This document shows, piece by piece, positions 35,059-41,981 of a DNA stretch of 64,000 nucleotides (the stretch's first letter is position 1; every line of letters begins with the position of its first letter). Made by a program: the position numbers and the translations under genes. The stretch covers positions 1-64,000 of the forward strand of contig CAZMSD010000015.1 of the NCBI GenBank assembly GCA_964568855.1. The letters run 5' to 3'. Under the pieces are notes generated by a model. It saw nothing but the letters and a program-made list of their open reading frames with translations, was not told where the DNA came from and did not search any database. Origin of the DNA: CAZMSD01 sp964568855 (GTDB taxonomy: Bacteria > CAIWAD01).

Positions 35059-36624
35059 TCAGAACTGCGTTCTGAGCGCGGCCTTTACGCCGTTGAAGGG
35101 CGGCACGTTGCGGCAGTTGCCGCTGCTGCACACCAGTCCGCCGCGCTGGCGTCCGGCGAACAGCGTGATGCTGTTCCTCAGATAATCTCCCAGGCGGAAA
35201 TCCCAGCGCAGTTCCGTGGAGAACATCCAGTCGCGACCCGCGCCGCTGTGCTCTTCGTAATCGGCGGTCAGGTTGAGCGAGAAGTCCCGGACCGGAAACA
35301 CGTCCGTCCAGACCAGGGCCGCCAGCCCCGTGCGGACCGGATTGCGGTCCCGCTTGAACATCACTTCGCTGCTCCATTCCATGGAACGCAGCAGGGGAAC
35401 CGGTGTCGACAGGGAGGCGCCCAGGCCGCCGCGCCGCGTCCACTCCCCCGGGTCGGGCTTGGCTTCCTCGGCGTAGGCCGCGGCGAGGACCAGGTGGCGG
35501 TCGTGCTCCCCCGCGTAGTCCCAGCCGGCCGTGTATTCCTGGTAGGCCGCGTAGCGCTGCTCCATCAGGGGCAGGTATGCGCCGTCGTCGATGTGCGAAG
35601 CCCAGGCGGCGCTGAAGCTCAACTCCGGGCCGTCCTCGAAATACCGTGATACATCCAGCTGCAGCCCAACCTCGTCCTCGAAGGTGTTCTGCCTGCGCTT
35701 GCGGGCGATCAGGCGCGTGGGAATCTCCCGCTGTACGATCGGCGGATTGTTGAAGCGCGGATCACCGCCGGCAAAGCGGTAATACTTGTGCTCGAGCTGC
35801 AGGAACCAGCCGAAGAGCGGTCCGCCGAGTGTGGAGTAGGTGGCCAGCCCGCCGGCGCCGGCGTTCCGGTCGAGTTGGTCGCGCTGGTGCTGGTCAAGGT
35901 GGTTGACCGAGAACTCCACCGGTCCGGCGGCTCCCGCTACGTAGATCTCGCGATTGTCGAGTTCCAGGCGGTCCGGGGTGTCCGACTGCACCACCGCGTC
36001 CGCGCTGACCCATGACGCGCCCATCGTGACGGGCGCGGTATATACTTCGGCGTTGGCCGCCTGCAGGTTCCCGTAGTAGTCCGAGCTGCCCGCCAGAGCT
36101 TTCAGGCCCCAGGACTCGCGCAGCACTTCGACGAAAAGGCCGTCGCAGGAATTGTCCCAGGTGGTGGGCGTCTCCACCCGCGCGGGATCCAGCAGCAGCG
36201 GATTGTCGAGGGTCTCGTCGCGGTAGAGCGAGAGCGCCAGGCCGTTGCCGAAGGTGGTCCAGGCGTTGCCCAGTCGAAGCGTCACGGGCCCCCGCCATTC
36301 CAGGTAGCGCCGGATCACGGCGTCACGGCTGACTCTCAGGGCCTCGTCCGTGCGGTCGGCTGGAAACTCGGCCGGGTGATACACGGCGGCGGCGACGTTC
36401 AGCACGATGTCGTTCCAGGCCGCGTCCACGTCGAGCACGTTCTCGCGGTACACCACGTGCGCGTCGTCCCCGAACTGGGTGCGCACGCTGCCCGTTCCCA
36501 GGTTGGCCGTGTTCACGCCCGACAGGCTGATGCCTGTCGCGTCTTCCTCGGCCGGCGCCAGGGCGGCGATCAGCAGGAGCGCCGTGAGACACACGAGCCA
36601 GGACCTTGATTCGGCCGGGCTCAC
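35059..36624 (-). CDS. Outer-membrane beta-barrel candidate (DUF6029-like)
   Basis: A 521-residue exported protein. The signal peptide (LVCLTALLLIAALAPA) is followed by about 480 residues of alternating amphipathic strands with many aromatic girdle residues, ending in ...AALRTQF, a C-terminal phenylalanine as in barrel proteins. Early segments (GISLSGVNTANLGTGS, then RYLEWRGPVTLRLGNAWTTFGNGLALSLY) resemble the DUF6029 group of FCB outer-membrane proteins, an assignment I hold loosely. It overlaps the TlpA-like gene start/stop by four bases (ATGA), so the thioredoxin-like protein and this protein are made together. Function unknown. Confidence 0.7.
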   Translation of the reverse strand: MSPAESRSWLVCLTALLLIAALAPAEEDATGISLSGVNTANLGTGSVRTQFGDDAHVVYRENVLDVDAAWNDIVLNVAAAVYHPAEFPADRTDEALRVSRDAVIRRYLEWRGPVTLRLGNAWTTFGNGLALSLYRDETLDNPLLLDPARVETPTTWDNSCDGLFVEVLRESWGLKALAGSSDYYGNLQAANAEVYTAPVTMGASWVSADAVVQSDTPDRLELDNREIYVAGAAGPVEFSVNHLDQHQRDQLDRNAGAGGLATYSTLGGPLFGWFLQLEHKYYRFAGGDPRFNNPPIVQREIPTRLIARKRRQNTFEDEVGLQLDVSRYFEDGPELSFSAAWASHIDDGAYLPLMEQRYAAYQEYTAGWDYAGEHDRHLVLAAAYAEEAKPDPGEWTRRGGLGASLSTPVPLLRSMEWSSEVMFKRDRNPVRTGLAALVWTDVFPVRDFSLNLTADYEEHSGAGRDWMFSTELRWDFRLGDYLRNSITLFAGRQRGGLVCSSGNCRNVPPFNGVKAALRTQF

Positions 36625-37214
36625 CCTTCCTGCTCCGGCGATTCATGCTCGGGCCCGGGCGGCTCCTCCTCCACGGGCGGGTCCGCCGCTTCTTCCGGCG
36701 GCGCGTCCTGCGGGCCGGGCGCGGCGGCCAGCATGCCGGCGAGTTTCTGCTCGAGCTCCTTTTCGTCCCCGGGACGGTATCCGCTGTGCGCGTACAGCAC
36801 TTCACCGTTCCGGCCAACCACCATGGTGTAGGGGGGATTGGAGCCCTTGAGCTGTTTCATGATCCTGCCGTTGGTATCCAGCAGCACCGGGCAGTCCCAG
36901 CCCTTGCCCCTCGCATAGGGTTTGACACGCTTCTGGCTGCGCGGGCTGTCCACGGACACCAGGACGAGCTGCAGGTCCCGTTCGCTGAGGCGTTCGACGA
37001 TCTTGAACAGGTGCGGGATCTCCTTCTTGCAGGGTTCGCAGTAGGTGGCCCAGAAGCTGATCAGCACCGGGCCCTTGGCGCAGAGATCCGCCAGCTCCAC
37101 CATTTTGCCGTCGAGCGCACGGAGCTTGAAGTCGGCCTTCTCGGCGACCGCGCCTCCGGCCAGGATCAGACTCAGCGTGATACAGAACAGGACTCGTGTC
37201 ACTCGATCGGCCAT
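36621..37214 (-). CDS. TlpA/ResA-like periplasmic thioredoxin with acidic proline-rich tail
   Basis: A 197-residue exported thiol-disulfide protein: signal peptide to about residue 25, thioredoxin fold with the redox motif WATYCEPCKKEIPHL (CEPC), SVDSPRS and the cis-proline in NPPYTMVV. The last about 35 residues are a Glu/Pro-rich tail, unusual for the family and possibly a spacer or docking segment. It probably keeps envelope disulfides or cytochromes in order; the neighbouring exported proteins are cysteine-rich, which fits. A GTGATAC and a GTGTCAC motif lie 20 bp apart near the 5' end. Confidence 0.88.
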   Translation of the reverse strand: MADRVTRVLFCITLSLILAGGAVAEKADFKLRALDGKMVELADLCAKGPVLISFWATYCEPCKKEIPHLFKIVERLSERDLQLVLVSVDSPRSQKRVKPYARGKGWDCPVLLDTNGRIMKQLKGSNPPYTMVVGRNGEVLYAHSGYRPGDEKELEQKLAGMLAAAPGPQDAPPEEAADPPVEEEPPGPEHESPEQEG

Positions 37215-37230
37215 AGATTACATTTCCGCC

Positions 37231-38346
37231 TTATCTCAGCAGCAGCATTTTTCCGGAACGCTCGTACCAGGGGGTTTCCACTGTGTAGTAATAGGCGCCC
37301 GAGGGCAGGCCCGAAGCATCGAAGAGCTGCTCGTGCCGGCCGGCGGCGCGCGGCGCCGTTTCCGCCGGCAGGGCCACGGTCCTGCCGCCCAGGTCCAGGA
37401 CCCTGATGGTCACGGGTCCGGGAGCGGGCATTAGGTAGGGTATGTGCGTCACGGGATTGAAAGGATTGGGCCAGTTGTCCCGCAGCTCGAAATCCGCGGC
37501 AAGCGACGGTATGGCGCTCTCCGTGGTGGCGACGACGGCCAGTTCCTGGCTCAGCGTGTCCTCGGGACAGAACTCGCGGACGAAGGCCACTTCCAGCAGG
37601 GCGCTGCCGTGGCTGCGGGTGATGACTTCCACGTCGTAGTCGCACTCGGTCTCACTGACCAGCAGGTCCTCGCCGGAGACCATGTCGCCGAAGAAAATCG
37701 GCAGGCAGAAGATGTCGCCGCGGCAGATCTGGTAGGTCCAGTCCTCGGGCCCCTCGAGCAGCCGCAGGATCAGGGTGATGGTCTCGTCCTGGAAGCCGGG
37801 GTTGGAGGCGTGATACCAGAAGTAGGCGCTGATTCCCTCGGGCGGGAACTCGTCGGCCTCGACGCTCACCTCGGTGCTGTCGCTGAGCGTGAATTCGCTG
37901 CACTGGGCCCGGGCGACGACGGCCAGTTCCTGGCTCAGCGTGTCCTCGGGACAGAACTCGCGGACGAAGGCCACTTCCAGCAGGGCGCTGCCGTGGCTGC
38001 GGGTGATGACTTCCACGTCGTAGTCGCACTCGGTCTCACTGACCAGCAGGTCCTCGCCGGAGACCATGTCGCCGAAGAAAATCGGCAGGCAGAAGATGTC
38101 GCCGCGGCAGATCTGGTAGGTCCAGTCCTCGGGCCCCTCGAGCAGCCGCAGGATCAGGGTGATGGTCTCGTCCTGGAAGCCGGGGTTGGAGGCGTGATAC
38201 CAGAAGTAGGCGCTGATTCCCTCGGGCGGGAACTCGTCGGCCTCGACGCTCACCTCGGTGCTGTCGCTGAGCGTGAATTCGCTGCACTGGGCCCGGGCGC
38301 CGGCGACCCAGGCCAGGGCGAGGATGAGCAGGATCCTGATCTTCAT
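37231..38346 (-). CDS. Exported protein with internal perfect tandem duplication and FlgD-Ig-like sorting domain
   Basis: A 371-residue exported protein: signal peptide MKIRILLILALAWVAGARAQ, then two identical 128-residue units each beginning RAQCSEFTLSDSTEVS and each with seven cysteines. The C-terminal sorting-type domain follows (NWPNPFNPVTHIPYLM ... SGAYYYTVET ... KMLLLR). The start at 38346 has GGAGGA four bases upstream. The unit duplicates at the nucleotide level without a difference (384 bp), with the junction in the signal-peptidase-site codons, so it is very recent or an assembly artefact. The mature unit is otherwise unrecognised. The C-terminal domain marks it as a T9SS type-A-like cargo of FCB bacteria. 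Confidence 0.85.
   Translation of the reverse strand: MKIRILLILALAWVAGARAQCSEFTLSDSTEVSVEADEFPPEGISAYFWYHASNPGFQDETITLILRLLEGPEDWTYQICRGDIFCLPIFFGDMVSGEDLLVSETECDYDVEVITRSHGSALLEVAFVREFCPEDTLSQELAVVARAQCSEFTLSDSTEVSVEADEFPPEGISAYFWYHASNPGFQDETITLILRLLEGPEDWTYQICRGDIFCLPIFFGDMVSGEDLLVSETECDYDVEVITRSHGSALLEVAFVREFCPEDTLSQELAVVATTESAIPSLAADFELRDNWPNPFNPVTHIPYLMPAPGPVTIRVLDLGGRTVALPAETAPRAAGRHEQLFDASGLPSGAYYYTVETPWYERSGKMLLLR
37528..37911 (-). repeat. 384-bp direct repeat, copy 1
   Basis: Perfect tandem copy (period 384 bp, 128 codons, in frame) of the segment at 37912-38295. Identity extends four bases beyond the period at the junction. Read by direct comparison of the two stretches; no mismatch found. 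Confidence 0.97.
37912..38295 (-). repeat. 384-bp direct repeat, copy 2
   Basis: Second copy of the perfect tandem repeat; it contains the first unit of the protein just after the signal peptide. The 3' boundary (in plus coordinates) falls at the codons for the ARAQ cleavage region. Confidence 0.97.
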
Positions 38347-38411
38347 CGTTCCTCCAGTACTGTTGGATGCCCCGCAGGTTCCGCTCCCGCCGGCACCGCG
38401 ACGTCGCGAGC

Positions 38412-39674
38412 CTATTCGGCCAGCAGTTCCTCGACGATCGAAACCAGCGTCTCCTGCTCGAGCTGCCCGTGCACGGAGTGGATCACGCCGCGCCGGTCGA
38501 GGATGAAGTTCGTCGGGAAGACGCTCACGCCCGCAAGTTGCGCGACGGGGGGATCCACCGAGTCCTCCAGGAAGCGGAAATCGTACCCGGGATTTTGCGC
38601 GATCCATTCATCCAGCACGCTCGGATCGCCGGTAATGTCCGCCTGCAGCGGGTCCAGGGCCAGGATACGGAAGCCTTCTCCGTGATACTCATCGAGCACC
38701 TCCTGCAGCATGGGAATCTCCTCCAGGCAGGGAGCGCAGGTGGTGAACCAGAAATTCACCAGGACCACCCGGCCCCGGAACTGGCGCAGCGACAATTCCT
38801 GCGCGCCCGCCTCAGGCAGGGTGAAATCCTCGAAGAGACCGCCGGCCTGGTAACTCAGCTCCCCCGGTTCCCAGGCGAAGGACAGATCCGTGTCACAGAT
38901 GCTGTCGAATAGAAACGCCGCCTCGCTCGAGACGACATGGGCCGGCAGGTAGGCGGATACGAAGTGGGCGCCCATCAGGTTGATCAGGGCGGCGGCGTCG
39001 AGCAGGCCGGTGGCCTCCTCGTCGAGGATCAGCTCGGCCTCCGCGTCGCCGAGATCGATGCTAAGCTGCGCGTCGTCGACCTCGATCAGCATGGCCGCCT
39101 GCTGAGGATCCTCGGCGAAGGAGAAAGTCGTGTCGCCGCGAACGCACTCCGCGTTGCCCACCGCGAGTTCATTTTCGACCAGGGGCGTAAACTGAACAAG
39201 GGCCGGAGTGAGGGTGGGCAGCGCCTCGCCGTTGAGCAGCAAGGGCAGGCCATCCAGCGTATCGCCGCCGGCCAGCATGGAAATCACGGTCATGGTGAAC
39301 AGGGAATCCAGCCGCGGCAGGACCTCGATGGTCAGCGAGTCGACGTCCTGCTCATAGAAGAGGAAAGGCTGCTCGCCCGGTTCGAAATAGTTGTCAGTGT
39401 CGAAGGGCAGGAAACGCAGCACGTAGCTGCTGTCCAGGGGCAGCTCGTCGATCAGGTTCCACTGAGCGCCGTCCGGAGGGTAGAACCCTGCCGGCTCCCC
39501 GTTGAGATAGATCTGTCCATCCACGGGGCTCGAATCGTAGGCATCGATGGCGCGGACATAGAGCGCGCCGAGTTGTTCGACTTCGACCAGCTTGTCGATG
39601 CTGCAACCGGCGACCAGCATCAGGACCGAGAGGATCGACAGCGCGCTTTTGCATGTGAAACGAGGCATGGTCAA
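38412..39674 (-). CDS. Lipoprotein with C-terminal thioredoxin (TlpA/AhpC-TSA) domain
   Basis: A 420-residue lipoprotein: ILSVLMLVAGCS is a clear lipobox start. Residues about 30-270 are beta-rich and include a PEGA-like opening (ALYVRAIDAYDSSPVDGQIYLNG); the middle is unrecognised. Residues about 275-420 form a TlpA-type thioredoxin fold with the redox pair in NFWFTTCAPCLEEIP and the cis-proline in VFPTNFILDRRG. It probably faces the periplasm or cell surface as a membrane-anchored disulfide handler. It lies upstream of the duplicated exported protein and the TlpA-like gene in the same direction. In-frame ATGs at 39674 and 39668 are both possible starts. Confidence 0.85.
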   Translation of the reverse strand: MTMPRFTCKSALSILSVLMLVAGCSIDKLVEVEQLGALYVRAIDAYDSSPVDGQIYLNGEPAGFYPPDGAQWNLIDELPLDSSYVLRFLPFDTDNYFEPGEQPFLFYEQDVDSLTIEVLPRLDSLFTMTVISMLAGGDTLDGLPLLLNGEALPTLTPALVQFTPLVENELAVGNAECVRGDTTFSFAEDPQQAAMLIEVDDAQLSIDLGDAEAELILDEEATGLLDAAALINLMGAHFVSAYLPAHVVSSEAAFLFDSICDTDLSFAWEPGELSYQAGGLFEDFTLPEAGAQELSLRQFRGRVVLVNFWFTTCAPCLEEIPMLQEVLDEYHGEGFRILALDPLQADITGDPSVLDEWIAQNPGYDFRFLEDSVDPPVAQLAGVSVFPTNFILDRRGVIHSVHGQLEQETLVSIVEELLAE

Positions 39675-39792
39675 ATAAAGTAAGGAAGCCTCGGTGCGGC
39701 GGCAAGCACGCCCAGCTTGAAGGGATGTCCATCCAGCGGCGGCGGGCGGTTGGCGACCTATTCAGAGTCGACCGTCTGTTGACGAGAGAAAA

Positions 39793-39816
39793 GCCCCGAC
39801 CACACAAGGCCGGGGC
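39793..39816 (-). terminator. Rho-independent terminator
   Basis: Nine-bp G+C-rich stem (39793-39801 with 39808-39816, one G-U), six-base loop, followed on the minus strand by TTTTCT. It lies about 40 bp beyond the stop of the 39857-40693 lipoprotein gene. Confidence 0.85.
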
Positions 39817-39856
39817 CCTCGATGCAAACGGCTTCAGCCGCCGTAGGAGAGGAGGA

Positions 39857-40693
39857 TTACTGGCTGATTTCGCCGGTCAGCGGATCCACGTTCCAGGTGT
39901 CTCCGTCGTCGAAGACCATCACGCCGCCGCCGTCGCCGAAGGTGATCGTCACTTCACGCTCGATGGTGATGTTGCCGCGATGCGCCAGGTAGTAGATGTG
40001 GATCGTCCCCTCGATGGGAATCCGGCGCCCGTCGCGGCGGATCACGCGCAGGTCGGTTCCCGTGAGATCCAGGCTGAAGTCGTAGGGAATCGTCCGCTGG
40101 TTGCGGTAGACTTCACCTTCGCCGGCACGATGGTGCTCGCCGTTGACCATGGCGCCCGGCACCTCGTCGTGCAGCTCGCGGATCTCCCAGTCACCGGTGC
40201 CCGCCTTCTCGCCGCTGTGCCGGCGGTTCCAGCTGCTGCCGCTGAATTCGCGGGTGAAATCAACGGCCTTGACGCTGCCGTCGCCGGGAGGAACCACGAT
40301 GCAGCCGCCTTCTTCATCCATGAAGTGCACGGTCCGCGTTTCCTCCCACTCGAAGCCCGACCAGGGGCCTTCGAAGGCATGATACCAATTCAGGGTCCAG
40401 GTGCAGGTGGTGCTGTCGAAGACCGCGTCGTCCGTTCTGTCGGACTTGTCCAGCCCGTCGGGCGTGTAGCTGTCGAAGCCTCCGCCGTCCACGTGCGTGT
40501 CGATGGTGTATTCGATGGCCTCCAGCGCTCCGCCCGACTCCAGCGCGATGCTCTCGCCGATGATGGATGCCGCTTCCTCGTTCTGTTCCGCCCGGGTCAC
40601 AGTGTCCTGGTCGCCGAGTGAGTTGCTTTCCTGGCTGCAGCCGATCATCAGTCCCACGCCGAGCAGGATAGCGGGAATCATTGCGCGTGTCAT
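39857..40693 (-). CDS. Lipoprotein of unknown function
   Basis: A 278-residue lipoprotein (MIPAILLGVGLMIGCSQ, lipobox IGC). The mature part is beta-rich, polar, with repeated EEWEETRTVHF-like and TIEREVTITFGDGGG strands and no cysteine pair or catalytic motif that I recognise. It may be a lipocalin-like or barrel-like domain, but that is a guess. Monocistronic: it has its own downstream terminator and a 163-bp upstream gap. It is read in the same direction as the exported and thioredoxin-like genes downstream. Confidence 0.75.
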   Translation of the reverse strand: MTRAMIPAILLGVGLMIGCSQESNSLGDQDTVTRAEQNEEAASIIGESIALESGGALEAIEYTIDTHVDGGGFDSYTPDGLDKSDRTDDAVFDSTTCTWTLNWYHAFEGPWSGFEWEETRTVHFMDEEGGCIVVPPGDGSVKAVDFTREFSGSSWNRRHSGEKAGTGDWEIRELHDEVPGAMVNGEHHRAGEGEVYRNQRTIPYDFSLDLTGTDLRVIRRDGRRIPIEGTIHIYYLAHRGNITIEREVTITFGDGGGVMVFDDGDTWNVDPLTGEISQ

Positions 40694-40856
40694 CTTGAGC
40701 CTCCTTGGTTGTCCATCAATAGATACACGACTGGAACGGAGTCATCGGAAGATTATTGCTCGGGCTTGATCGAGATCGGAAGAAAGTCCCTCGGCCAGCA
40801 GGCTGGAAGCAGTATTTGAGAGTTGCGGGGGATGCGCAGGTTAAGGAATCGCTCGC

Positions 40857-41315
40857 TCAGGCTGATTCCCTGATGCTTGGCGGGATGCTGCTGGTGAAAC
40901 CCAGTTCGTCGGCCACTTTCGTCAGCTGTTCCATCAACAGACCCTGTTCCGTCTCTGAACTGTCCTCCACCAGCCGGCGGATGCGATCGATTTCGTCGGC
41001 CATCATTTCCTGCAGGAAGCTATCGCCCTCGGAAGTGAGCTTGAGCAGGCTGTAACGCCGGTCTGATCCTTCATGGCGGCTGAGGAAGCCCCGCTGAACC
41101 AGGTGCTGCACCAGCGGGCTGATGCGACCCTTCTGCAGGCCGGTGCAATCTGTCAGGGTGCTCACACAAGTGAAAGGTGAATAGCTGGTCAGGATCAGGA
41201 TTTTAAGCGCGGTGGCCGGCAGGTGTTCCTGCTTTGCCAGTCCGGTAATCCTGGAGGAAACCCCACAGGTCAGCTTGAGGACCTGTTCCAGTACTTTCCA
41301 TTCACGGCTGCTCAT
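40857..41315 (-). CDS. MarR-like winged-helix regulator
   Basis: A 152-residue protein with a MarR-type layout. There is an N-terminal helical segment, a winged-helix (about 45-100: STLTDCTGLQKGRISPLVQHLVQRGFLSRHEGSDRRYSLLKLT) and C-terminal dimerisation helices. It lies between a lipoprotein gene and the sigma54-promoted export gene cluster. It has no AAA+ domain, so it is not the enhancer-binding activator required by those promoters. Target unknown; several Cys residues (C17, C50, C57) might give redox sensitivity, which would suit the thioredoxin-rich neighbourhood (speculative). Confidence 0.78.
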   Translation of the reverse strand: MSSREWKVLEQVLKLTCGVSSRITGLAKQEHLPATALKILILTSYSPFTCVSTLTDCTGLQKGRISPLVQHLVQRGFLSRHEGSDRRYSLLKLTSEGDSFLQEMMADEIDRIRRLVEDSSETEQGLLMEQLTKVADELGFTSSIPPSIRESA

Positions 41316-41435
41316 GGACGACCCCTCTCCCTTACCCTTATATGATGTAGATCAGTGATGAAAATGGCAAGGAATACTGTTAAAAAATTGATTTTGTTTG
41401 CTATTTCAACTGGTTCCGTTATGAGGTAGAAAGCC

Positions 41436-41456
41436 CCCGCTCGCCGGATCGAGTAT
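41436..41456. repeat. 21-bp direct repeat, copy A
   Basis: Identical to 41485-41505 (49 bp apart). Together with the hairpin between them it looks like a duplicated terminator end; each copy contains a CTCG...CGAG mini-hairpin. Confidence 0.85.
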
Positions 41457-41462
41457 AAAGCC

Positions 41463-41484
41463 CCCACTCGCATGCACGAGCGGG
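41463..41484 (-). terminator. Terminator after the 44-aa exported peptide gene
   Basis: Eight-bp stem (41463-41470 with 41477-41484, one G-U), six-base loop and a GGCTTTATA tail on the minus strand, 21 bp after the stop codon of the small gene. Confidence 0.75.
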
Positions 41485-41505
41485 CCCGCTCGCCGGATCG
41501 AGTAT
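41485..41505. repeat. 21-bp direct repeat, copy B
   Basis: Second copy of the repeat at 41436-41456; it abuts and just touches the TAA stop of the small exported ORF. Confidence 0.85.
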
Positions 41506-41639
41506 TAGGTGAAGTCCACGCCCGTGTCGTCGAGCTGCACATCTCCGGCGGTGAAATCGTCGATCAGGATGTCGGCTGGTGCGGGACCAGCCAGGCCGGC
41601 CGCTAAGGCCATCAAGAGAAGGATTTTCAAACGAGCCAT
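41505..41639 (-). CDS. 44-aa exported peptide under a sigma54-type promoter
   Basis: Short ORF: MARLKILLLMALAAGLAGPA starts a textbook signal peptide (cleavage near APA-D), leaving about 22 acidic residues (DILIDDFTAGDVQLDDTGVDF then T). AGAGG lies seven bases before the ATG, a -24/-12 promoter lies 77 bp upstream and a terminator directly follows, so it looks like a complete transcription unit. It could be a secreted acidic peptide or the remnant of a longer exported gene whose 3' part was lost (the downstream repeat and terminator abut the stop). No homologue is recognised. Confidence 0.55.
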   Translation of the reverse strand: MARLKILLLMALAAGLAGPAPADILIDDFTAGDVQLDDTGVDFT

Positions 41640-41715
41640 GGGGGTGCCTCTTTTCTAGGGGGTACGGTGGTTGTTTGATGTCGAGTCTATTCCTGAATTT
41701 GTCGGAATGAAAACC

Positions 41716-41730
41716 GCAAGGGTTGTGCCA
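41716..41730 (-). promoter_or_regulatory. Sigma54-type (-24/-12) promoter for the 44-aa gene
   Basis: Minus strand reads TGGCAC-AACCC-TTGC, an exact match to the -24/-12 core with the required GG to GC spacing. It sits 76 bp upstream of the small gene's ATG. Confidence 0.8.
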
Positions 41731-41778
41731 GATTTGGCCAGCTTTCCTCGTCTCCTCAGCCCTGAAAAACCAGGATGT

Positions 41779-41798
41779 TAGTGCAAATTATTGCACTA
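41779..41798. promoter_or_regulatory. Perfect inverted repeat, possible operator
   Basis: TAGTGCAA-atta-TTGCACTA, 8-bp perfect arms with a 4-bp centre, about 50 bp upstream of the -24 element. It is a typical shape for a dimeric regulator site; no copy is seen upstream of the other sigma54-type promoters. Confidence 0.5.
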
Positions 41799-41824
41799 CG
41801 CTACTCTGCCCATTGGCTGAATAC

Positions 41825-41838
41825 GCCCGATTCTGGGC
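41825..41838 (-). promoter_or_regulatory. Putative enhancer (UAS) element 1
   Basis: On the minus strand GCCCAGAATCGGGC, a relative of the GTCCAATATCGGGC element found upstream of the other sigma54-type promoters. It lies 94 bp from the -24 box, a usual distance for an enhancer-binding-protein site. Confidence 0.5.
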
Positions 41839-41920
41839 AATACTGCCAGTTCTTGCACAGGTCTGGCTCGACAGCTCGATTCGACGCGTCAACCACCCCT
41901 TGCTCCCTCGGAAAGAGAAC

Positions 41921-41950
41921 GAGTCCCCCGATCGGTTGACCGGGGGACTC
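41921..41950 (-). terminator. Terminator after the first Cys-rich exported protein gene
   Basis: Thirteen-bp stem (41921-41933 with 41938-41950, one G-U) and a four-base loop, followed by a pyrimidine tail (GTTCTCTTTCC). It starts 31 bp after the stop at 41982. Confidence 0.85.
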
Positions 41951-41981
41951 GGCGTGTTCGTCCGGATCCTGATCGTTGAAC

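Noticed and set aside
36621..39674. Selenocysteine (in-frame TGA) in the thioredoxin-like proteins
   Set aside because: Both have ordinary CxxC motifs (CEPC, CAPC) encoded by cysteine codons.
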